DNA of 64,000 nt from Siphonodentalium dalli (GCA_032622095.1 CP136061.1:8400447-8464446); one strand, 5' to 3'. Positions 32,506 through 42,700 are shown, counted from the first letter of the stretch. Numbers and translations: made by a program. The notes: generated by a model from the letters alone, not told the origin.

Positions 32506-35500
32506 TTACATCACTGCTGCCATTGAGTACAACAGGTTTTTAAATGATTGATTGGTTCTTATGTCACTAAGCGCTCCATTCATGAGCTGCTTACACATGC
32601 GTGGGGCCGGTACGGGCTTACATTCACGAGGGGTTTGTTCAATGGCGGCCACTTCCATTAACTCATCCTCTGAGCTGTCATCACTCGTAAACATCTTTGT
32701 TACTTTGCGCCCGTGTCGACGAGGCGCTGTAGCGCGTCGTGCCTTTGCACTTGGCTCTGGTCTCTCGTCCATGGACGAGTCATGGTTTTGTAGCGGCTCT
32801 GAGCGCGCGAGTCGCGTTTTTCTACGCTGTAAGCGCATCTTAAGCTCGCTTAAAGGGACATCTTCGTCATCGGAGTCCGAACATTGTCTCCGATATCGAG
32901 CGATTACATCATCTGGTAATGGTTCTGTTTCATCGCCAGAAGACCCACCCACAGGGTTAGGGGCAGGAACGTCGCTATCTTCGTCTTCGGGGGGAACAAC
33001 ATACGTTTGAGCACGCTTGTTGTTGTCAGTTTTGGGGATTTCCCATTCCAGGTTGGCTTTGCGCATATGTTCAGCATGGGATTGTGTGACTTTCCCAGTT
33101 AATTGATTCCTTAACTCGAAAGTAACGGGCGTTATTTGCTTGGTTATGCGGAAGTAGGGTTTCCATTTGCTTTCAAGTTTGCTTTTTCGTAAATGATTCT
33201 TCACATAGACGGCCTCGCCAATCTCGAATTTGGTGTCTGTGGCCTTTTTGTTAAATTTCGCTGCTTGTTGGCGTTTCGCCTGTTTCACGTGTTTGTGTAC
33301 CATCATAAAGGATTTGTGCTGTTGTTGCAGAGCTATCTGATGGTAATCTTCTCCCGCGTATTTACGCCTGGGTTTTAGGAGATTGTCTATTGGGAACACG
33401 ACGTCTCGGTTGTATAACAAGAAAAAGGGGGAGAATTTAGAAGTTTCATTTTTGTTAAATCGAATCGCAGCTAGTGCTTGATTTAAATGGACGTCCCACG
33501 TGTTTATTTGGTCTGCCACTTTCTTTGAGACAATGTCTTTAAAAGTCCTGTGAAATCTCTCCACTCTACTGTTGCTCTGGGGGTGATAATAAGACGTAGT
33601 CACGTGGTGAATGTTCAAAGCCTTCAGAGTGTCCCTGACCTTGTAATTAATGTTCTCACTGCCGTTATCGGTTATTATTTCTAGAGGGCATCCATGTCGC
33701 GGGAATATCTCGTCGATCAAGAGATGAACAACGTTATCGGCTGACTTGTCCTTGACCGGAAACGCTTCTGCCCACCCGCTATATAAGTATATGAAGCTGA
33801 TAATGTAGCGGTTACCCGATAGCGACGTGGGGTAGGGCCCTGATAGGTCCAACCCAATTTTGGCAAAAGGGTAGGGGGGCGTGTCCGTTATTTGCATTTT
33901 AGGGGATTGTTTTTGCAGAGACCTGACTTGGCAGGTCACGCACTTTCCAACGTAACAGTTTAGTTCCTTGTACAGTCTGGGCCAAAAATATTTCGACCTA
34001 ATCGCATCATGCGTTTTGTCTACTCCCACGTGGCCGTTATCATCGTGGTATTGTTGGATTATGTTGGTTTGAAGATGTGCGGGCACCCAAAGGCGTGGGG
34101 TCGGTTCTGCGTCAGCACTCGAGAGGTAATAGAGTACCCCGTCAATCATCAAGTGTTTGTCATTCCGGGTGTCCTCGCCTTTGTCGAGGGCCTCCAGAAC
34201 TGACGCAATTTCCGGGTCTTTCTTTTGTTCCTCAAGCATGTTGAAGCCTGGCTTGTTGAACAGTAGATTAGTAGGTTGGTAAGCCTGACCAATTTGAGTT
34301 TTATTCGGCAGTTCCTTTGGGGTTACCTCGCAGCTTGCGAAGTCTTTGGGTTTAAATCGAGACGAATTCAAGGCGGCGATTTCCGCTTGGGTCTCGGCGA
34401 CAGTAAAGTTATTGTCGTTGATATCTACCTCTACTTCTGCCTTCTCTTGTTCCGTATAAGCATTAGGTGGCGTTCGACTGAGCAGGTCTGCGCAGTGATT
34501 ATCTGGGCCAGCTATGTACTCAATGTTACAGTTATATCCAGTTATGCCCAAAGCCCACTGTTGAATTTTCTTGTTCTGCATGGGGGATTCCAAGATATAC
34601 TTCAATGGTTTATGATCTGTTTTTATCGTGAAAGTGGCGTTATGAAGGTAATGGTCCAACCTTTGTAATGCGAAGTGAATTGCATATGCCTCTTTCTCCA
34701 CAGTTGGCCATCGGGTTTGAGTATCACTAAGTTTGTGTGAGAGATAATAAATTGGTTCTTCAACGCCATCTGAGCCCAACTGGGTCAGACAGGCACCGAT
34801 GCAAAGGTCGCTTGCATCAGTATACAATGTATAGGGCGTGGCCGTATTTGGGTAGGCCAGGAGAGGCACTGCCGTGAGATTTTCTTTTAGTTTGTCAAAC
34901 GAAATTTGGCAAGCTTGGTCCCATTTGAATTTGGCATATTTTTTTGTAAGCTGTACCAAAGGTTCAGCGATTTGCGAAAATGAGGGGACAAATCTGCGGT
35001 AGTAGTTGCTCATGCCAATGAAGGAACGTACTTCTTTTACTGATGTTGGGGGCACAAGCGACCGGATGGCCTTGACCTTGTCGGGGTCAGGTCGGACGCC
35101 GTCGGTATCAATTATAAAACCCAAATACCGTGTTTCTTGCTTTAGGAATTGGCACTTTTTTAATTTTAATTTCAGTGTATGTTGGCGCAACTTGTCAAAG
35201 ACTTTCTGGATATGTTCCAAGTGTAATTCTAGGGACTCGCTGTAGATGAGGACGTCGTCTAAGTAGGCAATGGCGTAATCACCCATCCCACATAACACCT
35301 GGGCCATCAGCTGGGAGAAAACCCCTCCAGCGTTCCGGAGCCCAAAAGGCATGGAGTTGAATTCAAAAAGACCTCGGTGGCAAGCGAATGCCGTCTTTTG
35401 CTTGTCCTCCTCTGCGACCTGGCACTGCCAATAGCCACTTTTTAGATCGATAGCGGTGAAAAATTTAGACTTTCCAAGAAGTGCCAAAATATCGTCGATA

Positions 35501-36729
35501 ACCGGAAGTGGGTATGACATAGGCTTGGTTATGGAATTTAATTGTCTGAAGTCGACGCAAAATCGTTTCGTGCCGTCGCGCTTGTCAACCATGACAATAG
35601 GCGCCGAATACGGGCTCGAACTCGGCCTGATAATGTCCGCTTCGAGCATATCATTTATGGCAGTGTCAACCAACGGTCGTTTATTCAAAGGGGTGCGATA
35701 CGGGCGAAGTTTTATCGGAGGGTGGTTTCCCGTGTCAATATGCATCTTGACTGTGCTCGTCTGCGTCAGCTCAGTGTCCTTGTCGGCAAAAATGTCCGAG
35801 TTGGACTTCAACAATTTTACCAGTGTCTCTCGGTATTGCTCGGGGCACGAAACTTCGGTTAAATTTAATCTTTTCTCGACGGTAGCGCGTGCTGACCTAG
35901 AGTTGTCTACCCTGTTACAGTCGGCGCGCCCGGGAGCATAGCCATTGTCGCGGTAATTACGGGTTATCGGGGACCGGTAGCTTTGCGACAAAGAGTTGAT
36001 TTCATGATTGGTTTCGGGGTCACACACGATCGTTTTGCCAATCACACTGCCCCGCCGTAGGCGAAACGTTTTGTTCGTGTTATTGACGAGTAATACCGGG
36101 ACCTTGTTCCTCTTGCCCACCCCAGAAATGGAGCTGCCGATTTCCAGACCGGGTTCTGACGCTAGGTAGCCTGTCTCGATTTGGGCCACCTCTACTAATG
36201 TCGACTTGCGAAGAGAAGCTAAGTTTTTTGATTTTCCCATACATAAAGTTGATGTTTGAGGCTTTAAGCTAACCTTGCTGGTCAATCTCAGCAGGGAAGC
36301 TATGTGCGCGTCCGATTCCAATGGGACGTACACGTCACTGACCTTGAGGCATCCCAGATCATAATATAGTCTGACCCCCCGAGAGGTCAACCAATCCCTC
36401 CCCAAGATCATATTCCGGGTCATATCATTCGCCACATAAAATTTATGGGTTAATTTTAGTTTCGCCATTCTGAAGGTCAGTTCCACGCTACCAAGTACGC
36501 CCAGTGACTTCCCATTCACGGAGCTAAGGTTGATATGTTCCCTAGTTAGTTTTGGTCGGAACTGTAATGCGTCATAGACGCGTTTGTGAATCAATGATAC
36601 TTCCGCTCCACTATCCACTAATGAGCGATATTTATTTTTACCTATTCTGACTAAACACGAGCTGGGGTTCCCCACAATGTTGATACTAAATTTCCTCTCA
36701 CATGTGGCCTCAATGAGAGGATTCCTTAG
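32506..36729 (-). CDS. Pol polyprotein: protease, RT, RNase H, integrase
   Basis: About 1,407 codons from the frameshift site; it has no start codon of its own. Residue numbers here count from the GTG at 36675. Aspartic protease: LVDSGAE (Asp21), with ILGRDWL near 90-96. Reverse transcriptase: YLDDVLIYS (471-479), preceded by FTAIDLKSGYWQ and MPFGLRNA. RNase H: YTDAS (618-622), KTDHKPL and HCADLLSR. Integrase: HHCC zinc site (His877, His882, Cys912, Cys915), then Asp943, Asp1003 and Glu1039 in D-D-35-E spacing. WKPYFRI is a variant of the GPY/F module. An acidic tail of about 150 residues follows; no chromodomain is seen. All catalytic residues looked for are present. Confidence 0.95.
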   Translation of the reverse strand, partial: LRNPLIEATCERKFSINIVGNPSSCLVRIGKNKYRSLVDSGAEVSLIHKRVYDALQFRPKLTREHINLSSVNGKSLGVLGSVELTFRMAKLKLTHKFYVANDMTRNMILGRDWLTSRGVRLYYDLGCLKVSDVYVPLESDAHIASLLRLTSKVSLKPQTSTLCMGKSKNLASLRKSTLVEVAQIETGYLASEPGLEIGSSISGVGKRNKVPVLLVNNTNKTFRLRRGSVIGKTIVCDPETNHEINSLSQSYRSPITRNYRDNGYAPGRADCNRVDNSRSARATVEKRLNLTEVSCPEQYRETLVKLLKSNSDIFADKDTELTQTSTVKMHIDTGNHPPIKLRPYRTPLNKRPLVDTAINDMLEADIIRPSSSPYSAPIVMVDKRDGTKRFCVDFRQLNSITKPMSYPLPVIDDILALLGKSKFFTAIDLKSGYWQCQVAEEDKQKTAFACHRGLFEFNSMPFGLRNAGGVFSQLMAQVLCGMGDYAIAYLDDVLIYSESLELHLEHIQKVFDKLRQHTLKLKLKKCQFLKQETRYLGFIIDTDGVRPDPDKVKAIRSLVPPTSVKEVRSFIGMSNYYRRFVPSFSQIAEPLVQLTKKYAKFKWDQACQISFDKLKENLTAVPLLAYPNTATPYTLYTDASDLCIGACLTQLGSDGVEEPIYYLSHKLSDTQTRWPTVEKEAYAIHFALQRLDHYLHNATFTIKTDHKPLKYILESPMQNKKIQQWALGITGYNCNIEYIAGPDNHCADLLSRTPPNAYTEQEKAEVEVDINDNNFTVAETQAEIAALNSSRFKPKDFASCEVTPKELPNKTQIGQAYQPTNLLFNKPGFNMLEEQKKDPEIASVLEALDKGEDTRNDKHLMIDGVLYYLSSADAEPTPRLWVPAHLQTNIIQQYHDDNGHVGVDKTHDAIRSKYFWPRLYKELNCYVGKCVTCQVRSLQKQSPKMQITDTPPYPFAKIGLDLSGPYPTSLSGNRYIISFIYLYSGWAEAFPVKDKSADNVVHLLIDEIFPRHGCPLEIITDNGSENINYKVRDTLKALNIHHVTTSYYHPQSNSRVERFHRTFKDIVSKKVADQINTWDVHLNQALAAIRFNKNETSKFSPFFLLYNRDVVFPIDNLLKPRRKYAGEDYHQIALQQQHKSFMMVHKHVKQAKRQQAAKFNKKATDTKFEIGEAVYVKNHLRKSKLESKWKPYFRITKQITPVTFELRNQLTGKVTQSHAEHMRKANLEWEIPKTDNNKRAQTYVVPPEDEDSDVPAPNPVGGSSGDETEPLPDDVIARYRRQCSDSDDEDVPLSELKMRLQRRKTRLARSEPLQNHDSSMDERPEPSAKARRATAPRRHGRKVTKMFTSDDSSEDELMEVAAIEQTPRECKPVPAPRMCKQLMNGALSDIRTNQSFKNLLYSMAAVM

Positions 36730-37814
36730 TTTTTTGCGTATGTGGGCGGGGTCATTAGTCGCGGTGGTTCGTTTAATGTCGGATATCTCCGGCTGTGACG
36801 CGGTGTATCATGGGATAGGTCACGTGATCGGTTCGGCTGATCTCGGCGGATTCCCCTAGGTGGCGTTACTGGCGTGTTCCATTGCCTTTGCTTCGAATCT
36901 CCGGATTTAGAGGGGCAATTTCTAGCCAAGTGATTACCGTTGCAACCCCAGCAAGATACGTGCCTTCGGTTTTCGGTCTTAAAGGGGCAGTCGCGAGCGA
37001 AATGGTCACCTTGACACGTCCAACATTCGACTGTTCGTGGTTTAACCACCGCTTCGACATGCACCTGTCTCGGGCGTGATCGGTGTTCACGGGTCGTGTG
37101 GTTATCGCTTGCGCTTATATCGCAGGTTGCCCTCGCGCGTTTGTTTCTGAAACTATCGATTTCCATTGCTTCCGGTTCGTTTTCGTTGTAATTTTCGCGG
37201 CCCGTTCGTAGGTTGAATATCCGTCGGATCCCCATTTCCCGCATGGCGATGTCGGCTGCCAATTTTAGTGTCTTCGGCGCATCCCTGATCAACTTCATTT
37301 TCAAACTGTCGCTTCTTAAAGCGTCAATATAAAACCCTACGAGTTGGCCTTCAACCGCGTTGATCCCGCCGGGTTGCTCTCGGTATGCCACCATCGCGAT
37401 CTCCAAAATCCGTTCGGCAAGCACATGTAAATTTTCGTTTTGTTTTTGCTTGATTTTTCTTAGCATCGAAAAGGCGAATTGAATGTCATTTATCTCGGCA
37501 AATCGACTAGATAATTCAGTTTTTGTGTCTTGCCACGTGGCGTTAGGATTCGTGGCCAAATATCTTTGTAAAAAATCTGATACGGGGCCCGTCGCGCTCT
37601 GGAATGCCATATAGGGCTTCTTTGCTTCGTTAGCGCCGGTTAGGATCGCGCATTTTTCTATCGACTTGACCCACCCGTGGTATTTCGTGGGGTCCCCGTC
37701 AAATGACGTCACTACCTGCGTCACCGTAGTCATGGCCATTGCAGCAATTTGAGAATTGATAGATTCTGTTAATGGGGCGAGAACACCAGCTGATTGTTGT
37801 TGTTGGGTAGCCAT
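36726..37814 (-). CDS. Gag-like capsid/nucleocapsid protein
   Basis: A 362-residue frame, taking the ATG at 37814 (MATQQQQ) rather than an upstream non-ATG codon. The N-terminal two thirds are capsid-like and helical. Near the C-terminus are two zinc knuckles of the C-x2-C-x3-H-x4-C form (Cys264-Cys276 and Cys288-Cys300), set in Arg-rich sequence as expected for nucleic-acid binding. The leader is 136 nt from the LTR and includes a GTGAGT. The frame ends at TAA directly after AAAAAAC, where ribosomes can shift into pol. Gag would form the cytoplasmic particle that packages element RNA. Confidence 0.9.
   Translation of the reverse strand: MATQQQQSAGVLAPLTESINSQIAAMAMTTVTQVVTSFDGDPTKYHGWVKSIEKCAILTGANEAKKPYMAFQSATGPVSDFLQRYLATNPNATWQDTKTELSSRFAEINDIQFAFSMLRKIKQKQNENLHVLAERILEIAMVAYREQPGGINAVEGQLVGFYIDALRSDSLKMKLIRDAPKTLKLAADIAMREMGIRRIFNLRTGRENYNENEPEAMEIDSFRNKRARATCDISASDNHTTREHRSRPRQVHVEAVVKPRTVECWTCQGDHFARDCPFKTENRRHVSCWGCNGNHLARNCPSKSGDSKQRQWNTPVTPPRGIRRDQPNRSRDLSHDTPRHSRRYPTLNEPPRLMTPPTYAKN
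36729..36735 (-). promoter_or_regulatory. -1 ribosomal frameshift site AAAAAAC
   Basis: In the gag frame the codons are GCA AAA AAC TAA, so the heptamer fits X XXY YYZ exactly. Slipping back one base after AAC makes the next codon CTA, which is the pol frame. Pol is open in that frame upstream to 36807. This explains why pol has no ATG at its beginning. A downstream stimulatory structure was not worked out. Confidence 0.85.
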
Positions 37815-37833
37815 TATGATAATAAACAATTAG

Positions 37834-37839
37834 ACTCAC
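37834..37839 (-). promoter_or_regulatory. Candidate leader splice donor GTGAGT
   Basis: On the sense strand AAACGTGAGTCT lies 20 nt before the gag ATG. Paired with the acceptor-like TATTACAG|G at about 31374, it would yield an mRNA leading straight to the third ORF, as retroviruses make env mRNA. Seen as sequence only; splicing is inference. Confidence 0.4.
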
Positions 37840-37917
37840 GTTTTGCGAATTTTCCCACACTGTTTCTGTTCACACTGTTCCTCTTCTGGTTTCACGTTGT
37901 GTCTGCGATTAGCGTTC

Positions 37918-37939
37918 AGATCCTGGCTCGAAGGCACCA
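37918..37939 (-). promoter_or_regulatory. Putative primer-binding site (tRNA-Tyr-like)
   Basis: On the sense strand, 11 bases after the LTR, TGGTGCCTTCGAGCC resembles the complement of an animal tRNA-Tyr 3' end (TGGTCCTTCGAGCC), with one extra G. Ten bases, CCTTCGAGCC, match exactly. The gap and the extra base are unusual, so the primer identity is tentative. Confidence 0.5.
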
Positions 37940-37950
37940 GTTAAGAGATA

Positions 37951-38716
37951 TGTGCCAATACGGGTACATATAACTCTTAAGGCTATCAGAACTGTTTGAT
38001 TATTTATATATAACAAAGTCAATAATGTTCAATCATCGGCATCTGGGTTTCTCTTCCTGTCGTCTGCTTGGTTTCGGGTCTTCTTCCGTCTCCATAGGTT
38101 GGGTGTGTCTGCTTGTCTTCTACTCGGTTGAGTTCCGGTCGAGTTCGTCTTCCTGTCGTCTGCTCTTCTTCCTCCGTCGGCGCATCAGTGTGACGTTGTT
38201 AGAAATACAAGAGCATAATGTTTACCTTGTATTTCCGTCCATTGCTCCACTCTGCTCTTCTAAGCGTCCGAGGGTTCGTGATGATCGCTTGTGTTGGTCA
38301 GATAGAAACTGGTTAGAACTGTCTGTGGATGTCGGTTTGCTTCTTCCTAAAATACCCAGTGGCCGCTAATGACGGCCATGTGTATTTTCACGGCGCGTCG
38401 GTTCCAGACTTACTTAGGATAATTGAGTTATCGTCATCTCCCCATGGGTCCTATTAACTCTCCTGGTTTCAGTAGCTTTTCTAGGCGATACATCTGGTCT
38501 TGCTAATCCTCAAGACCGTGTTCTGTTTACTCCACAAATCATTTCCCTATGTTATTGCATGGACGCTCGCTAATTCGATTTGGTGCTCAGTACTTGCGAT
38601 CTAGATGTGGTCAACAGCGGCGCTGATATGTGTGGTAATCGAGCGCCCCTCTGACTTAGAGATTGCCTATCTTCTTCCCGGGTTGAAAGTTATGTCCCTG
38701 TGGTTGTCTTGGCACA
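37951..38716 (-). repeat. 5' LTR
   Basis: Starts TGTGCC and ends GGCACA, a 6-bp terminal inverted repeat with the usual TG..CA. On the element's sense strand a TATATAAATA box (38001-38010) lies near the 3' end of the LTR, implying a long U3 and a short R-U5. This is the upstream copy, next to the primer-binding site. Confidence 0.93.
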
Positions 38717-39140
38717 CTATTGCTATGTTGGTACTCGCTTTTTGAGGATCTATACAACGGACGCCCAATTTTGAGCGTACTTTACAGAATGAGTCCAACC
38801 CTAATTTATTGGATGAATTTTGTAAATGTCGCTATAAACTGGGGACGAATTGTAGTTTATATTTATTACTTGATCCAAAACCTCCGAAAAATATTTCTAA
38901 ATCAATCAATGGGACGTGAAACTAAAAGCGGCTTCTATGGGGCGCGCGACGACGTTTCACGTTACTATGCGTTGTGTTATCACTTGACGGAATAGTCCCT
39001 TTATAAATAAGACTGCTTGGCGTATTTAGTGGCGTAAATTTAATGAAATACATTTTCAAACTCTATCATTATCAGCCAGAGACAACGGCGCTTCTTCATT
39101 CCGAATACGGGTCGGATCATGTTACATGTTGTTGCCTTTT
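38717..39140. other. No recognisable feature
   Basis: Host flank of the retrotransposon. The plus frame at 38720-38995 has no family signature. Confidence 0.4.
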
Positions 39141-39144
39141 GCAT

Positions 39145-39602
39145 ATATGTGACCCGCCATACCAAATTCAGTCGTAAGTCGGGATTTGTTTTACCCTGTG
39201 CCAATGCATTCTCTTATATATGCGAGTCGACCATAGGTCGCCTCGCATATATAAGAGAATGCATTGGCCTAACAATTTTTTATAATTTTTTTTTAAATAA
39301 ATGTTTCTTACACTTTTTAGGACATAAAATAAAAAAAACATCCATTACCCTGCAGGGAGCCCCACACATATATAGAAGCATATATAAGAGTGTCGTCTGC
39401 TCATGTTTGTCTGTGGCTCTGTATGGGTGAAATTATAAAACTGTAATAATACAAGAAAAAATTATTAAAATAGTAAAAAATTGTTAGGCCAATGCATTCT
39501 CTTATATATGCGACGGTCGACTCGCATATATAAGAGAATGCATTGGCACAGGGTAAAACAAATCCCGATTTACGACTGGATGTGATATGGCGGGTCACAT
39601 AT
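39145..39602. mobile_element. Hairpin-ended foldback element, copy 2, in a larger palindrome
   Basis: The inner unit at about 39196-39556 has the same CCCTGTGCCAATGCATTCTC hairpin ends as 17.85 kb. The symmetry continues outward on both sides: TATGTGACCCGCCATA, then GGGATTTGTTTTACCCTGTG and complements, giving outer ends near 39145 and 39602. The right hairpin has lost about 10 bases of its loop. The interior is AT-rich and non-coding. Confidence 0.8.
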
Positions 39603-39604
39603 TC

Positions 39605-40130
39605 CAAACCGTTTCCAGCCAAACATGTTAGTAGGTACTTATCTGGAGGTTGAGGTGGGCATGAAATATAATATTTAACTGGATTTAGACAACCCATTTG
39701 AGACTGCGTGGTTGGTCCCGCAGATTTAGCTATGATGTTAGCTATGATCTAAGTTGGGCAAGTTTTATGATAAGACGAATTTAGCGTTATTTACCTTAAA
39801 ATGTCTGTTATAAGTATTTAGGTAATTCGAACGATTCATCTGTATAAATATTCAATCGTATATAAATTAAAAAATATATACGGTAATGGCTGGGTTGATA
39901 ATTGCAAAACCAACATAACGAAGACTGCTATTTCGACCGTTATCCAGCATCCAGCGCAGTCATCAGTATTTTAAATTATATACGTATTTCATGCAGACAC
40001 TGGCGATTCCTCTAGTCACCCGGAGGAGCGAACGACCGCAAACCTGACAATCATAGCCGTATAGCTACAAAATCATAGCCGTATAGCTACAAAATCATAG
40101 GAAATTACAACGACCACTTTGCCAGTGGTG
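39605..40130. other. 3' flank of the receptor gene; no other feature
   Basis: A short direct repeat (ATCATAGCCGTATAGCTACA, two and a half copies, 40050-40100) lies just after the receptor stop codon. Nothing else is recognised. Confidence 0.5.
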
Positions 40131-40131
40131 G

Positions 40132-40491
40132 TCAAGTGATCATCCAGAAAATCATGAAGGTGGACACGAGCATTGAGACACTCATTATGATGAGAAAGAT
40201 CCGATCGAGGACTATGGCCAGCATCCGCCAGTCATTGACGACCGTTTCTATCTGCTCTTTCTCCGACAACGTTTTATCCATCAGTCTGAGGATCACCAGC
40301 TGTTTGTCGACGAGGTCCATCAACGATTTGGTTGTCGATCTGTCTGATACGATTGTCTGGTCGCCAAGATGTTTGGTTGTCAGTCTGTCAGGAAGAGTTG
40401 TTTCATGTTGCTTCGTTCCATTTGGAGCATCTGCTTGTTTCACGTAACCGTTTAGCTGTTCGCCATTGTGATTAATCTTGAAAGAATTTTT
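40132..40491 (-). CDS. Nicotinic-receptor-like subunit, last exon (M4)
   Basis: The acceptor TTTACTTTGCAG opens a phase-0 exon of 119 codons ending in TGA. It begins with the end of the variable intracellular loop. It then has the amphipathic stretch before M4 and EKEQIETVVNDW. The M4 helix (MLAIVLDRIFLIIMSVSMLV onward) follows, with the W-x6-VLDRIFL pattern of Cys-loop receptor subunits (acetylcholine type). Only a few residues follow M4. It joins in phase with the M3 exon at 43.1-43.3 kb. The product would be one subunit of a pentameric cation channel in the plasma membrane. Confidence 0.85.
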   Translation of the reverse strand, partial: KNSFKINHNGEQLNGYVKQADAPNGTKQHETTLPDRLTTKHLGDQTIVSDRSTTKSLMDLVDKQLVILRLMDKTLSEKEQIETVVNDWRMLAIVLDRIFLIIMSVSMLVSTFMIFWMIT

Positions 40492-40682
40492 CTGCAAAGT
40501 AAAGAGCAATTTAAGCGTGTGCAGACCACGGCTGATGAACTGCACATCTCGTTAGTGACATTTGCAGATGATGTCGTTTAAATATTGACATGCTGTCGAT
40601 TCTAATTGTGCTTCCGCTGTGTTTTTAGATTTATCTGTGTTTTAGATGTGTTAGAGAAATGGCCAATGCGACCTGACAAGAC

Positions 40683-41012
40683 CTCATAATCGATGCCATA
40701 ACATCATTATTATTATCATAATCGATGCCATAACATCATTAATACTATCATAATCGATGCCATAACATCATTATTACTATCATAATCGATGCCATAACAT
40801 CATTATTACTATCACAATCGATGCCATAACATCATTATTACTATCATAATCGATGCCATACCATCATTATTACTATCACAATCGATGCCATAACATCATT
40901 ATTACTATCATAATCGATGCCATACCATCATTATTACTATCATAGTCGATGCCATAACATCATTATTACTATCATAATCGATGCCATAACATCACTATTA
41001 CTATTACGACTC
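40683..41012. repeat. 32-bp minisatellite, about 10 copies
   Basis: Unit CATAATCGATGCCATAACAT followed by CATTATTACTAT, inside the receptor intron. Confidence 0.92.
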
Positions 41013-42387
41013 GTCCAGCATTCTGCAATGTTCTCACAAGAAGCTATCAAATGAGGGTGACACAAAGCTCGTAGAGCTAGACAACCATTTCCCCAGACAC
41101 AGCAACACCACCTTCTGTACTCTCAAATTTAAAGCTGTAGAACTATGTTCATAATTATATGAATAGCATAAATTGCTGAATATTAGAGTAATCACTCGTA
41201 GCAAACAGACATGACAGAAATGACTGTCAACTACAATATTTATAAGACAGGAGTGGCTTCGTTGCTTCATGTGTGTGGGGAGGGGGGGGGGGTCATAGCC
41301 CATGCTTTTGGGGAACCAGCACTGGTATACAAATCAAGAGAAGACTGACAATGATTTAAACAAAAAGTCCAACATTTGGGTTATCGTGCGAACAATTATT
41401 TTAAGCGGCCTGACGACTTCGTTCAGTCAACGGCTCTCTGCACGTTCAGCGCTTGGCTCACTGTGGTCAAACATGGTCGCAATGATTGGGTTGTCAGCGG
41501 ACACATATTACATTGTCTGTATGATCCATGTAAAACGACAAATACAAGACATTTACAGAGATTACATGCATTTGTGTACTTTACTTTAAACATATTTTAT
41601 TCGTATATAAATATACAAAAGGGATCGGGGCACAAGTTATTTCAACTTAGGTAGTCCCTCTCCCGTACAAAATTGACAATACATTGTTATAAGATGACAA
41701 AAAGGCGATAACAGAAACGTTTGTACATGGTGAGAAAACAATTTGAATTTGCATTATGTCGAATAACATCTTTCAGCGTATGTTTATGGATTACCAATTA
41801 GAACGAGCATACATATGTGCATATCTATATCTATTGTGATATTTAAGGAAGATCTAAATATATATTTCAAGGCTATGTATGTATCAGACATTTGACTGTA
41901 AGGTTAAGCTAAATTTGTATAGTAGTGTATAGTAGCATGTGTGTATCCACCCTAAGACCTAACAAGATATCAGACGGACGTAAGGACGCCTCCACATGTG
42001 AACGCACGGACGGACGGATAGATAGATGCAGAACAGTATATTTCCCTTTATATGGGGGTATAATTAATCGCATAAACTCGTATCACATATTCAGTACGCA
42101 CGCTGTATATGTACACGTGTACTGGGCTTTTTCTGTTTGAAGCTACATGTTTATAACCACAGTGCCACAAAGATGGTGCTATTGTTTTAGAGTACAGGAA
42201 TATTCTGTTTATTTTCAAGTGACATATCGTTTACAATTCTCGTAGAGTGACGTCACAGTGAAAACATCTTTGTTGCAGTCGGCTTTCAGAAATGAGCCAA
42301 GCACGTTCTAAATATAGCTATTACCGCCTGCTTTTTAAAACTGGCAGGAAAGTTCAGCCGAGTTAAAGATACTGGCGGCGTTGGCGG

Positions 42388-42700
42388 TGGGTATGCTGTT
42401 CAAATATTCACCTCCGTCAAAAACCGCCATAAACAGAAAGAATAGTAAACTATCGACAGACTTTGTTCATACACCAATCAGAAAGATGGCATAAACAGTA
42501 TGCTATTGTCATTTCCCCCTTTGTTATGTAAACAAAAGCAAAACAAGTTACGTTTTCTGGCTTTTATTTAGATCCGGATATGGTAAACATAAAGAGCGTT
42601 AATTGTTATTGTTTTCCTGATATGGAAATAATAAAGAGCGTTTATATCATTTGTTTGTGATTAACCAATATAATTGCGCTGTGTTATGTAAACAGAAGCA
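42388..42700. repeat. Dispersed repeat, copy 2 (partner at 9.3 kb)
   Basis: Matches 9255-9620 in order and orientation, including GACAGACTTTGTT, GGTAAACATAAAGAGCGTT and GAAATAATAAAGAGCGTTTA. Confidence 0.7.

Larger units (their letters stand above)
30058..38716 (-). mobile_element. Complete Ty3/gypsy LTR retrotransposon (8.66 kb)
   Basis: Two direct 766-bp LTRs flank gag, pol and two small 3' ORFs, all on the minus strand. CTAT precedes the left LTR (30054-30057) and follows the right one (38717-38720), a 4-bp target duplication. The LTRs appear to differ at a single base (30194 against 38087), so the insertion is recent. Gag and Pol frames are open throughout. The order protease-RT-RNase H-integrase is that of Ty3/gypsy (Metaviridae) elements; I do not assign a clade. 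Integrity of every part makes it a candidate active element. Confidence 0.95.

Noticed and set aside
32552-35941. Several plus-strand ORFs of 60-160 residues
   Set aside because: Shadows of the pol gene on the opposite strand.
41302-41654. Two overlapping plus-strand ORFs of about 95 residues
   Set aside because: They lie in the receptor intron on the opposite strand, with no family signature or conservation evidence.
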